NCBI GenBank assembly: GCA_946965045.2
Contig: OX337229.1
Location: 4,526,001 to 4,590,000, forward strand
Length of the DNA: 64,000 nt
Direction of reading: 5' to 3'
Source of the DNA: Epithemia pelagica
Taxonomy: Eukaryota; Bacillariophyta; Bacillariophyceae; Surirellales; Surirellaceae
Position 1 is the first letter of the stretch, and every line of letters starts with the position of its first letter. The position numbers and the translations under genes are program-made. The notes under the pieces are model-generated. The model made no database searches. It saw nothing but the letters and a program-made list of their open reading frames with translations, and was not told the origin of the DNA. This document shows positions 1 through 10,133 of this stretch, one piece after another.

Positions 1-1
1 A

Positions 2-469
2 GATGACTTGTTCCTCGAGTTATTGTTGTTCTTCTTCTTGCCTCCATTTCGTCCTCCGCTTGTATGCTGTTCCACCAAAGAGTCTTTATCGCTTTCTCCG
101 TTCTTCCGACGGAATATTTTGGAGAATATATTGGGCATTGCTACACAAGTTCCACGAAAGCTGGATGGAATGTCACCGTCGAACGTTCACGAGGCCCCAG
201 AAGTGGCCTTGACAACAGGTTCGGGCAGCTTGTCGTCGTCCAACGATCAAGGCCTCTCTCCCTTTCCCTTGGAACGGATCAACAACACTTTGCTAAGGCG
301 ATACAAACAGACAAGGAGGGTTCAGGTCGTTCCTTTCTCTGCTATCGGCGAGATATCAACGTGTTGCATCTGCGAATTGGTTTGTTCGAAACAACAAACG
401 CTATTGAAATGGGGCGGCGTGGATGGAATGCTTCGCACCAGCCAACTCGGTCTCCTCCTCGGTTCATGA
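2..469 (+). other. Unassigned open frame at left edge, possible 3' end of a gene
   Basis: This frame is open from the left edge of the window to a stop at 467-469, with a first internal ATG at 170. The peptide is Ser-rich in the middle (TTGSGSLSSSNDQG) and then basic (LLRRYKQTRRVQ), with a CCICELVC cluster near the end. I recognise no domain. A second overlapping frame (64-480) is also open, so coding status is doubtful. It could be the last exon of a gene entering from the left or chance openness. Confidence 0.15.
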
Positions 470-1166
470 CTCTTGCCTGATCACTCACTATCCAGCGCAT
501 GTATATCGTATGCTTCGATATACTTCCTCAATTTATGGTTGTTAGCAGCGACGGGTTGTGATTTTGCGTGTCCTGTTCCTTCAGGAGGCCATGTGCAATG
601 TGCATCCTCGAGACTTAGCCGCGCGCGCACGACGATCATCGGACACCTACACATCCTGAAAAGACTTGTGGGTATCGTCTATGTAAGAAATCGGACACCC
701 CCATCATTCACAAGGATACATAGTTGCGGACAGCGTGGCCATAGACGAAATGGGACTACGAAGTCGTGGCATGGTTGTATTGAAGCGAGCCCAGCTATTC
801 TCGTCTTGGTTACTTAGGCACGTTTGGGACATCTTAACGGGCTTCTAGCGAGAAAACACACAAGGCAGCAAGTAAGAATGCGTTGGGATTTGATTTACGT
901 TTTTTTGTAACACGACGGAGAAACCAAAAAATCGTCGGATTTGGGATTTTCATTGTTGTCATGAAAGACATGTGCGATCCGAATCCAACCGCTGGACATT
1001 TTTGACAGCAAAGAGACCAACAACAGGACGAAGAGACTGTTGAAACACCTAAAGGCGTTGTTTGCATAGGGAAATACTACGATTGCAATCCTTGATTCCA
1101 ACAAACCAATATAGAATGGATTATTATCAGGAGAAAGGAGGGGATCCATTGATTCTGTCTCTTCGG
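470..1166. other. Intergenic, nothing recognised
   Basis: I see no convincing gene, repeat or RNA. The last 150 bases are the likely promoter and 5' UTR of the MAPEG gene. An upstream in-frame ATG at 1116 would add 17 residues to that protein. Confidence 0.5.
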
Positions 1167-1737
1167 ATGGATCCCCAAGTAATGAAGTCCCTGGTCTTTA
1201 GTTCGATCGTTCTTGGGATGAAGTGCATGTTCTCCGTATTTGCATCAAACATTTCTGAACGTACGTCTTTGCGTACGGGTTCTTCCTTCGCTAAGCATTT
1301 CGTCACTCACGAACCAACCTTTGTTCTCTTTCACAAATTTATGGGTGTTATTGGGATTTTTAAATGTACCAGAATATCCATCCCTCGTGAAAAAGCTCTT
1401 GGGTGAAACTGCGGATGAGGAAACAGTGAACAAGACAATGAAGCGATGGAGGCTCGTCGTTGGGGATGATTTAGAGAATATTCCCGCTGGATTAGGACTT
1501 CTTTGGCTCGCTGGAATAACGACATCTTCCTCCAATTCCTTGTCGGTTCCGGGCTCTTCGGTAGCAGCTGTCGTCTTGTGCACACAAACATTCACCGTGT
1601 CTCGGCTGTTACATTCGGCCTTCTCCTATGCTGATTGGAGCCCTTCCTCGCGTACCTATGCCTATATTGGAGGCTTGGTGACTTCGTGTGGAGCAGGAAT
1701 CATTGCACTCAAGGGACTCTTTAGCATACCAAGCTGA
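1167..1737 (+). CDS. MAPEG-family membrane protein (microsomal glutathione S-transferase-like)
   Basis: Two exons, 1167-1260 and 1373-1737, joined across a 112-nt GT-AG intron with matching phase, give 152 residues, the usual MAPEG length. Seen in the sequence: a first hydrophobic helix (VFSSIVLGMKCMFSVF); a loop with the family signature DDLENIPAGLGLLWLA, close to the NDLENI motif of microsomal GSTs; and later helices with SRLLHSAFSYA. Family knowledge: MAPEG proteins are four-helix ER or outer-membrane enzymes acting on glutathione, lipid peroxides or eicosanoid-type substrates. The substrate here cannot be told. ATG 1116 is an alternative start. Confidence 0.7.
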
Positions 1738-2403
1738 GACAAACGAGAAACACAATACGATACGACATTTGGTTCTGCGGATATGGGGGTTCTTCTTGAG
1801 CAGTGAAAATTGGTTGATACGAATCATGCAGCAGTGATGATCCGTGACAACGCCTACTCTGGATGGATTTATCTTTACATACTCCTTGGGGTTGTGTAGG
1901 AAAGGACAAACTTTGTCTCATGGAGCATGTCAAAGAATCGCAGTATCCTGTGGTTGGTGTGTAAATTAGAAAAGCGTGTTCTTCATGAAGATGAAAACTA
2001 AGAGGACGTGGAAGTTGCTTCCATTTTCTCCTTCGTCAACCCTAGGAGACTTGGCCATTTTGGATTTCGAATATCTAAGCTTTGAGACGTAAGATCCCTA
2101 CTGTTTTTTGTCTACCGGTTGATCACTTCATGAACCGAGTAAGCAGAGTTTGAATGTTCCCTTTTCATCCATGGATCATGAATATCATGAATCATGAAGT
2201 CCAGGGACAATGGCGGTGGTTTAGATTTCAGATGAGCATTTGGTAGCTAGAGAGCTGGATCCGATAGCTCCCAAGCTCGACCCTCCTCTAGCTAGTGAGG
2301 CGAATAGATGCGACTGAATGTTTGATGGTTCGCAGTCGCAGATCCATTGTAAGATACCGAATCCAAACAAGCATCCACTCATCCACGCCAAAGAGGACAT
2401 GAG
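1738..2403. other. Intergenic, nothing recognised
   Basis: No open frame with family resemblance. Around 2170-2200 there are short overlapping repeats of ATCATGAA. The 3' part is the presumed promoter of the TruA gene. Confidence 0.5.
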
Positions 2404-3573
2404 ATGGTGCGCCCATTGCCGTTCGTTCTGTTGCTCTTGACCCGAAATCCAATTCCCAGAGTCCGGAATGTCCGTCGTTCACTGTTGGAACTTTACACCA
2501 CGAATAGATCCATGGCATGTTCATCATCGGCAACACGAGCCGAAACATGTTCCGAACCGTCAACTTCAACGACACAAATCCGATGTCGTGCTCGAGTGGC
2601 TTACGATGGATCGAGGTTTGCAGGATTTCAGTACCAGTATCGACCATCGAAGAAATACCAACCCCGTACAGTGCAGGGGGAACTTGAACAAGTGTTGTCA
2701 CGTCGATTGAGTGTGTTTGGTGATCAAGGGGATACCTTTCGAGTTGTGGCAGCGGGACGTACCGATGCGGGGGTCCATGCTCGTGGACAAGCCATTCATT
2801 TTGATGTTCTGGTTGACACCAGTCGCCGGCCTTTGATACCAAAGGAATGGCTAGATGAGGAATTACCAAAGGTTCAAAAATCCCTCGAATCCATGTTACC
2901 ACGAGATCTAGTCCTTTACAATCTACAAGTGGCCCCGGATCCATTGGTCAAATGCATTGGTGGTCAAATGATGGAAATGGACTGGAACGTCATGTACGAC
3001 GCAACGCTCAAGTGGTACTCGTACCGACTTCATGTAGGACCGGTAATGAGTCCCTTAGAACGGCATTCTCGATGGCATCCAGACAAGGCTCAAGAATGGT
3101 TTAACGAGGATCGATTTCGACGATTGTTGGAATGCTTTCAAGGAAGACACGATTTTCGGGCATTCGCTGGTCGTATGGAACGATTGGAAGAAAGTCGAAG
3201 GCAGTTGGAAGAAGTCAAGAATGGAAACAGAACCACAAATGTGACTCTGGACGATGGAGACTATTTGGTGGATTCCTTTCGAACCGTTCGGTCCATCAAA
3301 TTTGTTCCAGAGTATCCCGATGAGAATGGAGCTACCTATTTCTATCGGATTGACGTGTGGTTGGAAGGTGCCTTGTACAAACAAGTTCGAAATATGGTGG
3401 GAAGTGTTGTAGATGTGTGTCGAGGTCGCATTACCGAAAAGCATTTTCAGAACCTTTTGAATGCGTCCTTGCCAAACAATGGACGGGCGGACAACAAAGC
3501 CAAACCAGCACCGCCCCAAGGCTTGACGCTGGAACACGTATACTTTGAAAATGACCACGATGAATCATTTTGA
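2404..3573 (+). CDS. tRNA pseudouridine synthase, TruA family
   Basis: Single exon, 389 residues. The catalytic motif GRTDAGVHARGQ is present with Asp at about residue 121. The TruA start RVAYDGSRFAGFQ and the dimer/RNA-binding segment HDFRAF lie in the expected order, and the C-terminal block YKQVRNMVGSVVDVCRG is typical. TruA enzymes isomerise uridine to pseudouridine around positions 38-40 of tRNA. The first 35 residues are basic with a hydrophobic stretch (LPFVLLLL), suggesting organelle targeting (inference). An internal Met at 37 is an alternative start, so two isoforms are possible. Same strand as the aspartic protease downstream. Confidence 0.9.
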   Translation: MVRPLPFVLLLLTRNPIPRVRNVRRSLLELYTTNRSMACSSSATRAETCSEPSTSTTQIRCRARVAYDGSRFAGFQYQYRPSKKYQPRTVQGELEQVLSRRLSVFGDQGDTFRVVAAGRTDAGVHARGQAIHFDVLVDTSRRPLIPKEWLDEELPKVQKSLESMLPRDLVLYNLQVAPDPLVKCIGGQMMEMDWNVMYDATLKWYSYRLHVGPVMSPLERHSRWHPDKAQEWFNEDRFRRLLECFQGRHDFRAFAGRMERLEESRRQLEEVKNGNRTTNVTLDDGDYLVDSFRTVRSIKFVPEYPDENGATYFYRIDVWLEGALYKQVRNMVGSVVDVCRGRITEKHFQNLLNASLPNNGRADNKAKPAPPQGLTLEHVYFENDHDESF

Positions 3574-3982
3574 TCATTTTCCAATGTTTGTGGCATTGTA
3601 CAAGAGTTAGTGTGCAGACTGGCAACGATGGTACACGTACTCCTAGGAGGAGCCCTTAGCTAGAGGCGTATATGTGCTATGCTACCTCTACTTAGCAACA
3701 TAGGGACATAAAGCTTCAGTCAAGCATTGTTTTGGGTCACGAGAAGAAGTACAGATTGGTGCACTCTACGTAGCGCTGTGCAGTGCACGGCACAGACAGA
3801 CAGTGTGCATTGTGCATGCACATGCACCTCTACACGAGAACGAGAGAAGAAGCAAAGACCCAAGAAGACGACATTTTTTTCCTTTTTGCGAGGATTGATT
3901 TTATTCGTATCTACCTCGTAGTGAAACGTATTATTCCTCCTGCAAAAGGCAGTGTGACCTCCGAACGAATCAGCATCGAATA
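3574..3982. other. Intergenic between TruA and protease genes
   Basis: Holds the TACTCCTAGGAG palindrome, a stretch of alternating TGCA-rich repeats (about 3777-3826) and the presumed promoter of the protease gene. Confidence 0.5.
3638..3649. repeat. TACTCCTAGGAG palindrome, dispersed intergenic motif
   Basis: Contains the perfect 10-base palindrome CTCCTAGGAG, 65 bases after the TruA stop codon. It belongs to the motif family also seen at 20529, 28395-28511, 41820, 44745 and 46509. Confidence 0.6.
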
Positions 3983-6126
3983 ATGCAAGTACGCGGCTGG
4001 TCGATAGCCGTTCTGTCCTGCTGGCTGGCGACGGCGTTAATATTGGGAAAAGAAGCTCTTGTCCGTGCCGATGCGACGCGAAGCTTTTCCCAAACGATTG
4101 TTCCGGAAGCCAAGAACGATGGACTGGTGCGAGTCAAACTGATTCCGCACCACGTTCATGTTGACCGGCTTCGTCGCGAACGTAAATTGCGCCGCCTGCA
4201 ACATGGAGAGGAGAACAGTATCGATAGCTATGATGACCTTGACCTGGAAGAAGCTTTGGCCGCACACAAGAATCGTCCTGACCAATATCCACGTCGTCTT
4301 CTACAGAACGAGCATCGTCATTTGAACGAAGGAGATCCTGTGCAGGTAGCAGAATTGTTCCAGGGATATGGAACCCATTATGTGGATTTGTGGGTAGGGA
4401 CACCCAATCCACAGCGCCAAACTGTGATTGTCGATACGGGTAGCGGTGTAACAGCCTTTCCATGTTCTGGATGCAACAACTGCGGCGTACCGAAATACCA
4501 TTCGGATGGATTGTTTGATCAGAAGCAGTCCACAACGTTTCGCAAATTATCTTGTGCCGAATGTTTACGGGGAGACTGTAGCAATCGAGAATGCAAAATC
4601 TCCATGTCCTACCAAGAAGGAAGTAAATGGTCGGCCTTTGAGTCGCAAGATCAGTGCTATGCTGGCGGATTGCACGACAGTGCTCTTGAAAAGGATCCTA
4701 GTGTTGTCCAGGATGATTTAAATCCTTTTTTGGCGGCCCAGTTTGCGTTTCCGCTCAAGTTTGGGTGCCAGATCAGCCTTACTGGACTCTTTATCACTCA
4801 AGTATGTTCCTTCGCACCTTTGTTGTCCTCTGGGTGTGCTACCCACTCATCCGTAGTCTAACAATTTCTATGCTTTGTTTCCCCGAATTTTTGTGTGCTT
4901 AGCTTGCCGATGGTATCATGGGCTTGGACAATGCTAAGACTTCGTATGTGCAACAAATGAGAGACAGTGAAACTATTCGAAGCAATAGTTTCTCCCTATG
5001 TTATTGGCGAAAGGATCAAATTGATACAGATGGAACAGAATCAGGATCCTTCACCATTGGTGGGACAGATGACCGTCTCCATAATACACCAATGGTTTAC
5101 ACCAGTATGTCGTCGAATCATGGATTTTATCAAGTCCATATCCGAAACATGTATCTTCGAGAGGGTAATAGTGGAACATCAGCCTTATCCACGGATCCTG
5201 GGGCCAAAGTGATTCCTCTCGGTCTTACGACGCAGACCTACCAACGGGGTCAAGTCATTGTCGATAGTGGTACCACAGACACGTACTTTTCACGGTCCGT
5301 GGGGACCAAATTCCGACAACTCTTTAAAGAAATGTCAGGGATGGACTTTGGAAAGAACGAGAAAATGAAAATGACGATTGACCAAGTCCGAGCTTTACCA
5401 ACCATTCTTATTCAATTGGAGGGCGATGATGAAAAGAACGAAAAGGTTCGCCAAGATGCTGGTGGCGCACCCGTTCCAGGCCTTGTGGGAGAAATTGATC
5501 CGGATCATCCAAATGATGTTCTGTTGGCAATGCCCCCAACGCATTATATGGAGTACGATCCGGATGACGACGTGTGGACGAACCGGTTCTATACAAGTGA
5601 GCCATCCGGTGGCGTCATTGGGGGGAACGCCATGATGGGACATGACGTGTATTTCAATGCCGAGATTGGACAAGTGGGATGGTCGGAATCGGAATGTGAT
5701 TACACCAAGCTCATGGCCGAGTACCAATTCACTCCAGGAGTGTCCCCAAGTCGCGTCGAAAACAAACAGAATACTCCTTCGTTGCGTCCAACGGCTGCGC
5801 CCGTTCCCGCGCCACCTCCACAATCCCTTCCAATTCCGGATCTTCCTCCAACCTACGATGCGGTTCCTGTCACAGACGACCTGGTCATTACAGAAGAAGA
5901 ACCAAGTCAGTTCTGTTCCACACTACCCTGTCAAGGGGCCATGATCTCGACGGTTGTTTTAGTGGTTGCCGTGATTGCACTCTGTGCACTGAACCGAAAC
6001 AAGGGGCCGTCTTACCATTTATCAGCGGAGGCTGCGACGGAGTTGGAAATGCAAGATGCGGCAGGCAATGTCGGTAGCGATGGAATCATTCGATACCGAG
6101 ATGAGCCCGGTTCCAAGTCACCGTGA
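3983..6126 (+). CDS. Membrane-anchored pepsin-like aspartic protease (family A1)
   Basis: Exons 3983-4801 and 4903-6126 join in phase across a 101-nt intron and encode 680 residues. There is an N-terminal hydrophobic signal (about residues 8-25) and a Leu/Arg-rich propeptide. The first catalytic motif is VIVDTGSG (Asp about 151), followed by a Cys-rich insert. The second is VIVDSGTT (Asp about 394). A Pro-rich linker leads to one C-terminal transmembrane helix (about 620-636) and a short tail. Length, Cys insert and tail match the plant/protist membrane aspartic proteases of the secretory route rather than soluble pepsin. The intron lies just before the LADGIMGLD block, which proves the exon join. 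Confidence 0.9.
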
Positions 6127-6495
6127 GTTCAAGCTTGGGTTAAATGAAATTGCTCCTCACCCATGAGGCAGTCGACGAGATCTGGAAACAGAAGTTTCGA
6201 GTCATCATGCACAGAACCAATGCCGTTGTGTCGGACGAGGTAGTGCGGGTTTCCTTGAGCTCATTCAATTCTTATAAGAAGCATGCCTATTACTTTAGTA
6301 ACATCTCTACTTTATGGATAGACTCCACATTGACAAGACTGTGAGCTTGCCCCTTCCAGAACGTTTGGATGCAATGGTACCAGTAGGACATTTGAAGTGG
6401 GTTCCCTGACTTTTTTATTGGAGACAATATATGGGCGTGATTTCGGACAAAACTGGTGGCCTTTGCCTTCGTTCAAAATAGTTCTGGATGACGGT
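6127..6495. other. Intergenic between convergent genes
   Basis: 3' ends of the protease (+) and the plastid-lumen-type gene (-) face each other here. No further gene or repeat seen. Confidence 0.5.
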
Positions 6496-7587
6496 CTATT
6501 CGCGAATCATATCCAAGGTATAGTCTAAGAGTGAAACGGCTCGATTGCGGGTGGAAAAGTACAACTTGTCTTGTTGGGCATTCAAATAGCTGGCAATTCG
6601 CAACCGTCCCTGCACATGTTGGTCATTGATACGAGTGAATTGCCAAATGGATTCGGTATCGGTGAAAATGGGCGGCGCCGTATTCTCATTGGTCAAGGCA
6701 AAAATAGATCGTTGGGATTCGGAACCGGTCCAGGAAGGCTTCTCGTCGTCGGCAAGGCACGGAGATGATGATGTGTGTGCCGTCAAAAAGGTTTTTTGAG
6801 CCGCCGGTCCCTTGAATCGTACCAGAGTGGTGGACAAGGGATCTGTGTTGGAGCCTCCGAGAGCCAGGACCTTGGCTCGATTGCTGGCACCAACGTCGGC
6901 GTAGTCGACCGAGGCCACGACGGATTTCCCGGCAAAGGCATTGAGGCGTTGTCGTGTATTAAAGACACGGTCTTCCATTACAACACCATCAGCAGTAGGA
7001 CATGCAGGACCACTCCACGGTAAGGAGGAAGAGGAAAAGGTGGGAGTGACGTAGCGCAATTGCAACGAGACAGGAACATTGAGTCTCCGTTTGGATTCAG
7101 CCACGGCGGTTTCAGCAATGGACAAGACACCGTTAGGACCACCCAAATATTGGATTCCCAGTGGTGTTTCGACATTGACCAGAGTTTGTGTGACATTCCA
7201 CGTTCCTTCCATAAAGGATGGATAGACAAAATTGTCCACACCATACAATTCATCTGGTACTAACGAGGGTGTGGGCTGCTCCAAAATGGACGCTTCCAGT
7301 CGTTGGGACAATTGATCGTTGTTTTTGCTTCTAGTAGGCATCGCTGCAGCTACTGCCTCTGGTGGAGCAAACGACGAGGCACTTCCCATCACCACGGCCG
7401 AAGACAACAAGGTTTCCAAGACATGGCGGCGGCTGTGGTGTCTTAAACTACACCGTTCAAAGTCTAGTGACTCGCCGGACAATGGCGAAGGAACAACCTG
7501 CCATGCTCCAGCAACATGTGTCGAAAGAAGAAGCTCGACTGAAAGGGTAATCAAGAGACCACAGACCTTCATGGTTGTTGCAATCAT
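6496..7587 (-). CDS. Plastid lumen-type conserved protein (DUF6816-like, tentative)
   Basis: 363 residues from ATG 7587 (7572 is an alternative). The N-terminus has a signal peptide (VCGLLITLSVELLLSTHVAG) followed by AWQ. A second element RRHVLETLLSSAVVMGS, ending in a run of Ala, looks like a twin-Arg thylakoid-lumen signal. The mature part contains NFVYPSFMEGTWNVTQTL and ETPLGIQYLGG, which I associate with a plastid/cyanobacterial family of unknown function; the family name is from memory and tentative. The frame stays open upstream to 7830, but that part is Lys/Arg-rich and lacks a signal. The gene is divergent from the glycosyltransferase. Confidence 0.7.
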   Translation of the reverse strand: MIATTMKVCGLLITLSVELLLSTHVAGAWQVVPSPLSGESLDFERCSLRHHSRRHVLETLLSSAVVMGSASSFAPPEAVAAAMPTRSKNNDQLSQRLEASILEQPTPSLVPDELYGVDNFVYPSFMEGTWNVTQTLVNVETPLGIQYLGGPNGVLSIAETAVAESKRRLNVPVSLQLRYVTPTFSSSSLPWSGPACPTADGVVMEDRVFNTRQRLNAFAGKSVVASVDYADVGASNRAKVLALGGSNTDPLSTTLVRFKGPAAQKTFLTAHTSSSPCLADDEKPSWTGSESQRSIFALTNENTAPPIFTDTESIWQFTRINDQHVQGRLRIASYLNAQQDKLYFSTRNRAVSLLDYTLDMIRE

Positions 7588-7969
7588 GAGAGTCTCTTTC
7601 TTTGTGATTGTGATGTCATCAATGTGAGTTTTTCGACGATGATTCATTCGGAAGATCCGGTCGCCTTTGTAACGCTTTTTCCCATGCGTCGCTTGCTTCC
7701 GAAAGATGTGCGGGCGGGCGATGCCGAGCGGGCGGGCTGTCTTGCCGCTCATTTTTTTCATTTTTGACTTTTGACCTATTTGCCGTGTTTCAGTGTTTCT
7801 CAAAGAGACGCCAGCAAAGATCACAAGCAAGGACTAGCCAAGAGGAATAGGGAGATTGTGACAGACTTTGGTGTTACAATCGTGAAACCAGAATCGAGAG
7901 GACGCATTTGGTGTTTGTGTAGCTGCAGTTGACTTGTTTTCCGGTTCTGGTTTTCACCAGTGCGGCGTC
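7588..7969. promoter_or_regulatory. Shared upstream region of a divergent gene pair
   Basis: Lies between the start of the lumen-type protein (-) and the glycosyltransferase (+). A long open minus frame covers most of it, but no conserved protein is visible. Treated as bidirectional promoter by position only. Confidence 0.35.
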
Positions 7970-9991
7970 ATGGGTATCTCGTCCTCCACCACAGCATCCA
8001 CGCGTCGCAATCCAAAGAAGAAGAAAAAGACCAAGCCACGTAGCTTCCGAAGTAGTAGATCCTGTATCATTTTGTGGCTCGGGGGTGTCATTGTGACGGT
8101 CTTGTTGGTAAAGTTGGTCCAAGTCAATGTCCAGTGCATGCAAAAAGTCGCATCCTTTTGGATTCAATTCCAGGAGGACAACAACCATGCAGTATCCTCA
8201 TGGACCATAACATTATCTGCTTTTCAAAACGATGATACGTCGAATGCAACAAATATATCAACAGCACCGTTTCCGGCTGGATTTCCTCGATCGACTAAGA
8301 TCCCCACCAAAAACACTACAACAAGGGCGACAAGTCAAATGTCCACGACTTCCAAACCCAAGACAGTGCAGGAAAAGGCACCTCCTCCTCCCCATGCTTT
8401 GGGTTTATTGTTTCCACCGGGCATGATGGGTGGTTTTGCCAATCAACTGCTACGATTCATTTCCTTGGTGGAACATGCACATCAAGAACGCATTGCCAAT
8501 TTGTTTTTGCCCAGTCTATGGTGGACCACACAGGTGCATACTCCAGCCCTCTCCAACTCATCCGTCGTCGTGACACACAATGCACGTCTTGAGTCCTTTC
8601 CCATTCCCATGGAATTCGTGTTTGACGTCCAAGAGTGGAATGGCAAGGCCCAGCAGTTGTCCTTACCGCGTCTCATTGATCAACTACCCAAACCTTCACC
8701 CTGTTGGCAAACACTTCAAACGAAAACAAACAATCCAACGACACGCAAAGATAGTGGCCAGGCCGTCTTCAACAAAACAGCGCTGGACATTGTCCATGCA
8801 TTGTCCAATCACTCCATGGAGACCAAAGCTCGAGCAACCGTGTGGCCTCCAAAGTCCATGCTAGAGCACTATGGTTTTGTGCCTGAATTGTTGAATGAAA
8901 CAGTACAAATGATGACCAGTACGCTATCCAATCCTCGTCGCCGTGATTTTTTGGCTCGCGTCAAACATTGCGAGAATACCTCATCCTCTGCCTCCTCCCC
9001 GTTGGTCTTGTACGGTGGTGGCACCATGGGTGGACGATTGTGGAACGAAGCCATGCGGCGACATGAAAACACCAATAAACACAACACAAACCAATCCATT
9101 TCACACAGTGCACTCCTCCAAGAACTTGATTCTCGAGTTCGTTTGGCGTTGCAACCTGCACCTCAATGGGGACGCCTTGCCGAACAGTGTGTCCAATCTC
9201 GAATCCGGGCCGCACATGCCGGGTTAAAGTCTGACAAGGCGACGGAGAACGCAAACACCGAAAGCGATAACGATGAATCGGCGCGCTTCAATTATGTCGC
9301 CTTGCATGCACGGATTGAATTAGAAATGATGGGCCACAATTGTGGCAAATCAATGGAACAGAGCTTGGAACGTATTTTGCAACAAGTGAAAGCGTTTCTC
9401 GAAGAACAACAACAATTACCAATTGCGGCGACTGCTGAAAATCCAAACAACTTTCCCCACCCAAGAGGTTTGTTATTGGTGGTTGGTCGTGCCGGTATTG
9501 TGGGTCATGGCCTGGGGGAGGGTTTGAAAAAGAAATTTGCGGCACAAGCAGCTCACAATGCTCAAACCTTAGCTCGTTATGTCACGGAAGATGGACATGC
9601 CACAAACGAACGACTTTGGTACGAGAACAATTTTGCAATGGGTATTCCTATTTTTGAATGCGGATCCTTTGCCCTACAAGAGTATTATGACAATCGGCTG
9701 GAGCTGGAACTGGAACAACCCAAGAGCATTCATTCGAACAAATCAGCAGAATCATCACCGGAATGGAGGGTTCAAAATTATGGAACACTGGTCGAGGCCG
9801 TCACCAATTTCCACAGTGCCGTGCAAGCCCGTATTTTTATTGGCGTCAAGGGGTCTAGTTACTCCAATGCCATTTGGACGACTCGCTTTCTCATGGGCAA
9901 GGGAAGTTTAAATTTCTACTACTCCAAAGGTGGACGTATTGCACAAGTGGAAAACCAAGGATACCCTGACCGGCATGTGACTTGCAAATAA
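7970..9991 (+). CDS. Type II membrane glycosyltransferase-like protein (O-fucosyltransferase-like)
   Basis: 673 residues from ATG 7970, single exon. A basic cytoplasmic tail (KKKKKTKPR) precedes one transmembrane helix (IILWLGGVIVTVLLVKLV) and a low-complexity stem, the layout of a Golgi glycosyltransferase. The luminal part has GGFANQLLRFISLVEHA, YVALHARIELEMMG and FIGVKGSSYSNAIW. These three blocks sit in the order and spacing of the nucleotide-sugar site of GDP-fucose O-fucosyltransferase-type enzymes (the GG-x-NQ loop, the H-x-R motif and the FIG-SS-S motif). Donor and acceptor are inference. No frameshift seen. Confidence 0.6.
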   Translation: MGISSSTTASTRRNPKKKKKTKPRSFRSSRSCIILWLGGVIVTVLLVKLVQVNVQCMQKVASFWIQFQEDNNHAVSSWTITLSAFQNDDTSNATNISTAPFPAGFPRSTKIPTKNTTTRATSQMSTTSKPKTVQEKAPPPPHALGLLFPPGMMGGFANQLLRFISLVEHAHQERIANLFLPSLWWTTQVHTPALSNSSVVVTHNARLESFPIPMEFVFDVQEWNGKAQQLSLPRLIDQLPKPSPCWQTLQTKTNNPTTRKDSGQAVFNKTALDIVHALSNHSMETKARATVWPPKSMLEHYGFVPELLNETVQMMTSTLSNPRRRDFLARVKHCENTSSSASSPLVLYGGGTMGGRLWNEAMRRHENTNKHNTNQSISHSALLQELDSRVRLALQPAPQWGRLAEQCVQSRIRAAHAGLKSDKATENANTESDNDESARFNYVALHARIELEMMGHNCGKSMEQSLERILQQVKAFLEEQQQLPIAATAENPNNFPHPRGLLLVVGRAGIVGHGLGEGLKKKFAAQAAHNAQTLARYVTEDGHATNERLWYENNFAMGIPIFECGSFALQEYYDNRLELELEQPKSIHSNKSAESSPEWRVQNYGTLVEAVTNFHSAVQARIFIGVKGSSYSNAIWTTRFLMGKGSLNFYYSKGGRIAQVENQGYPDRHVTCK

Positions 9992-10133
9992 CGCACCACC
10001 AATCTCCTTTCGAGAACGATGAACAGCGTTTTAGCGAACGCGAACACCAACTTTGGCATGCTTGAGACAAGAAACGGCGAACGGCTAACGTCTCACTATA
10101 CTCATTGGTCATTAGGTCGTTACTCACGTTTGT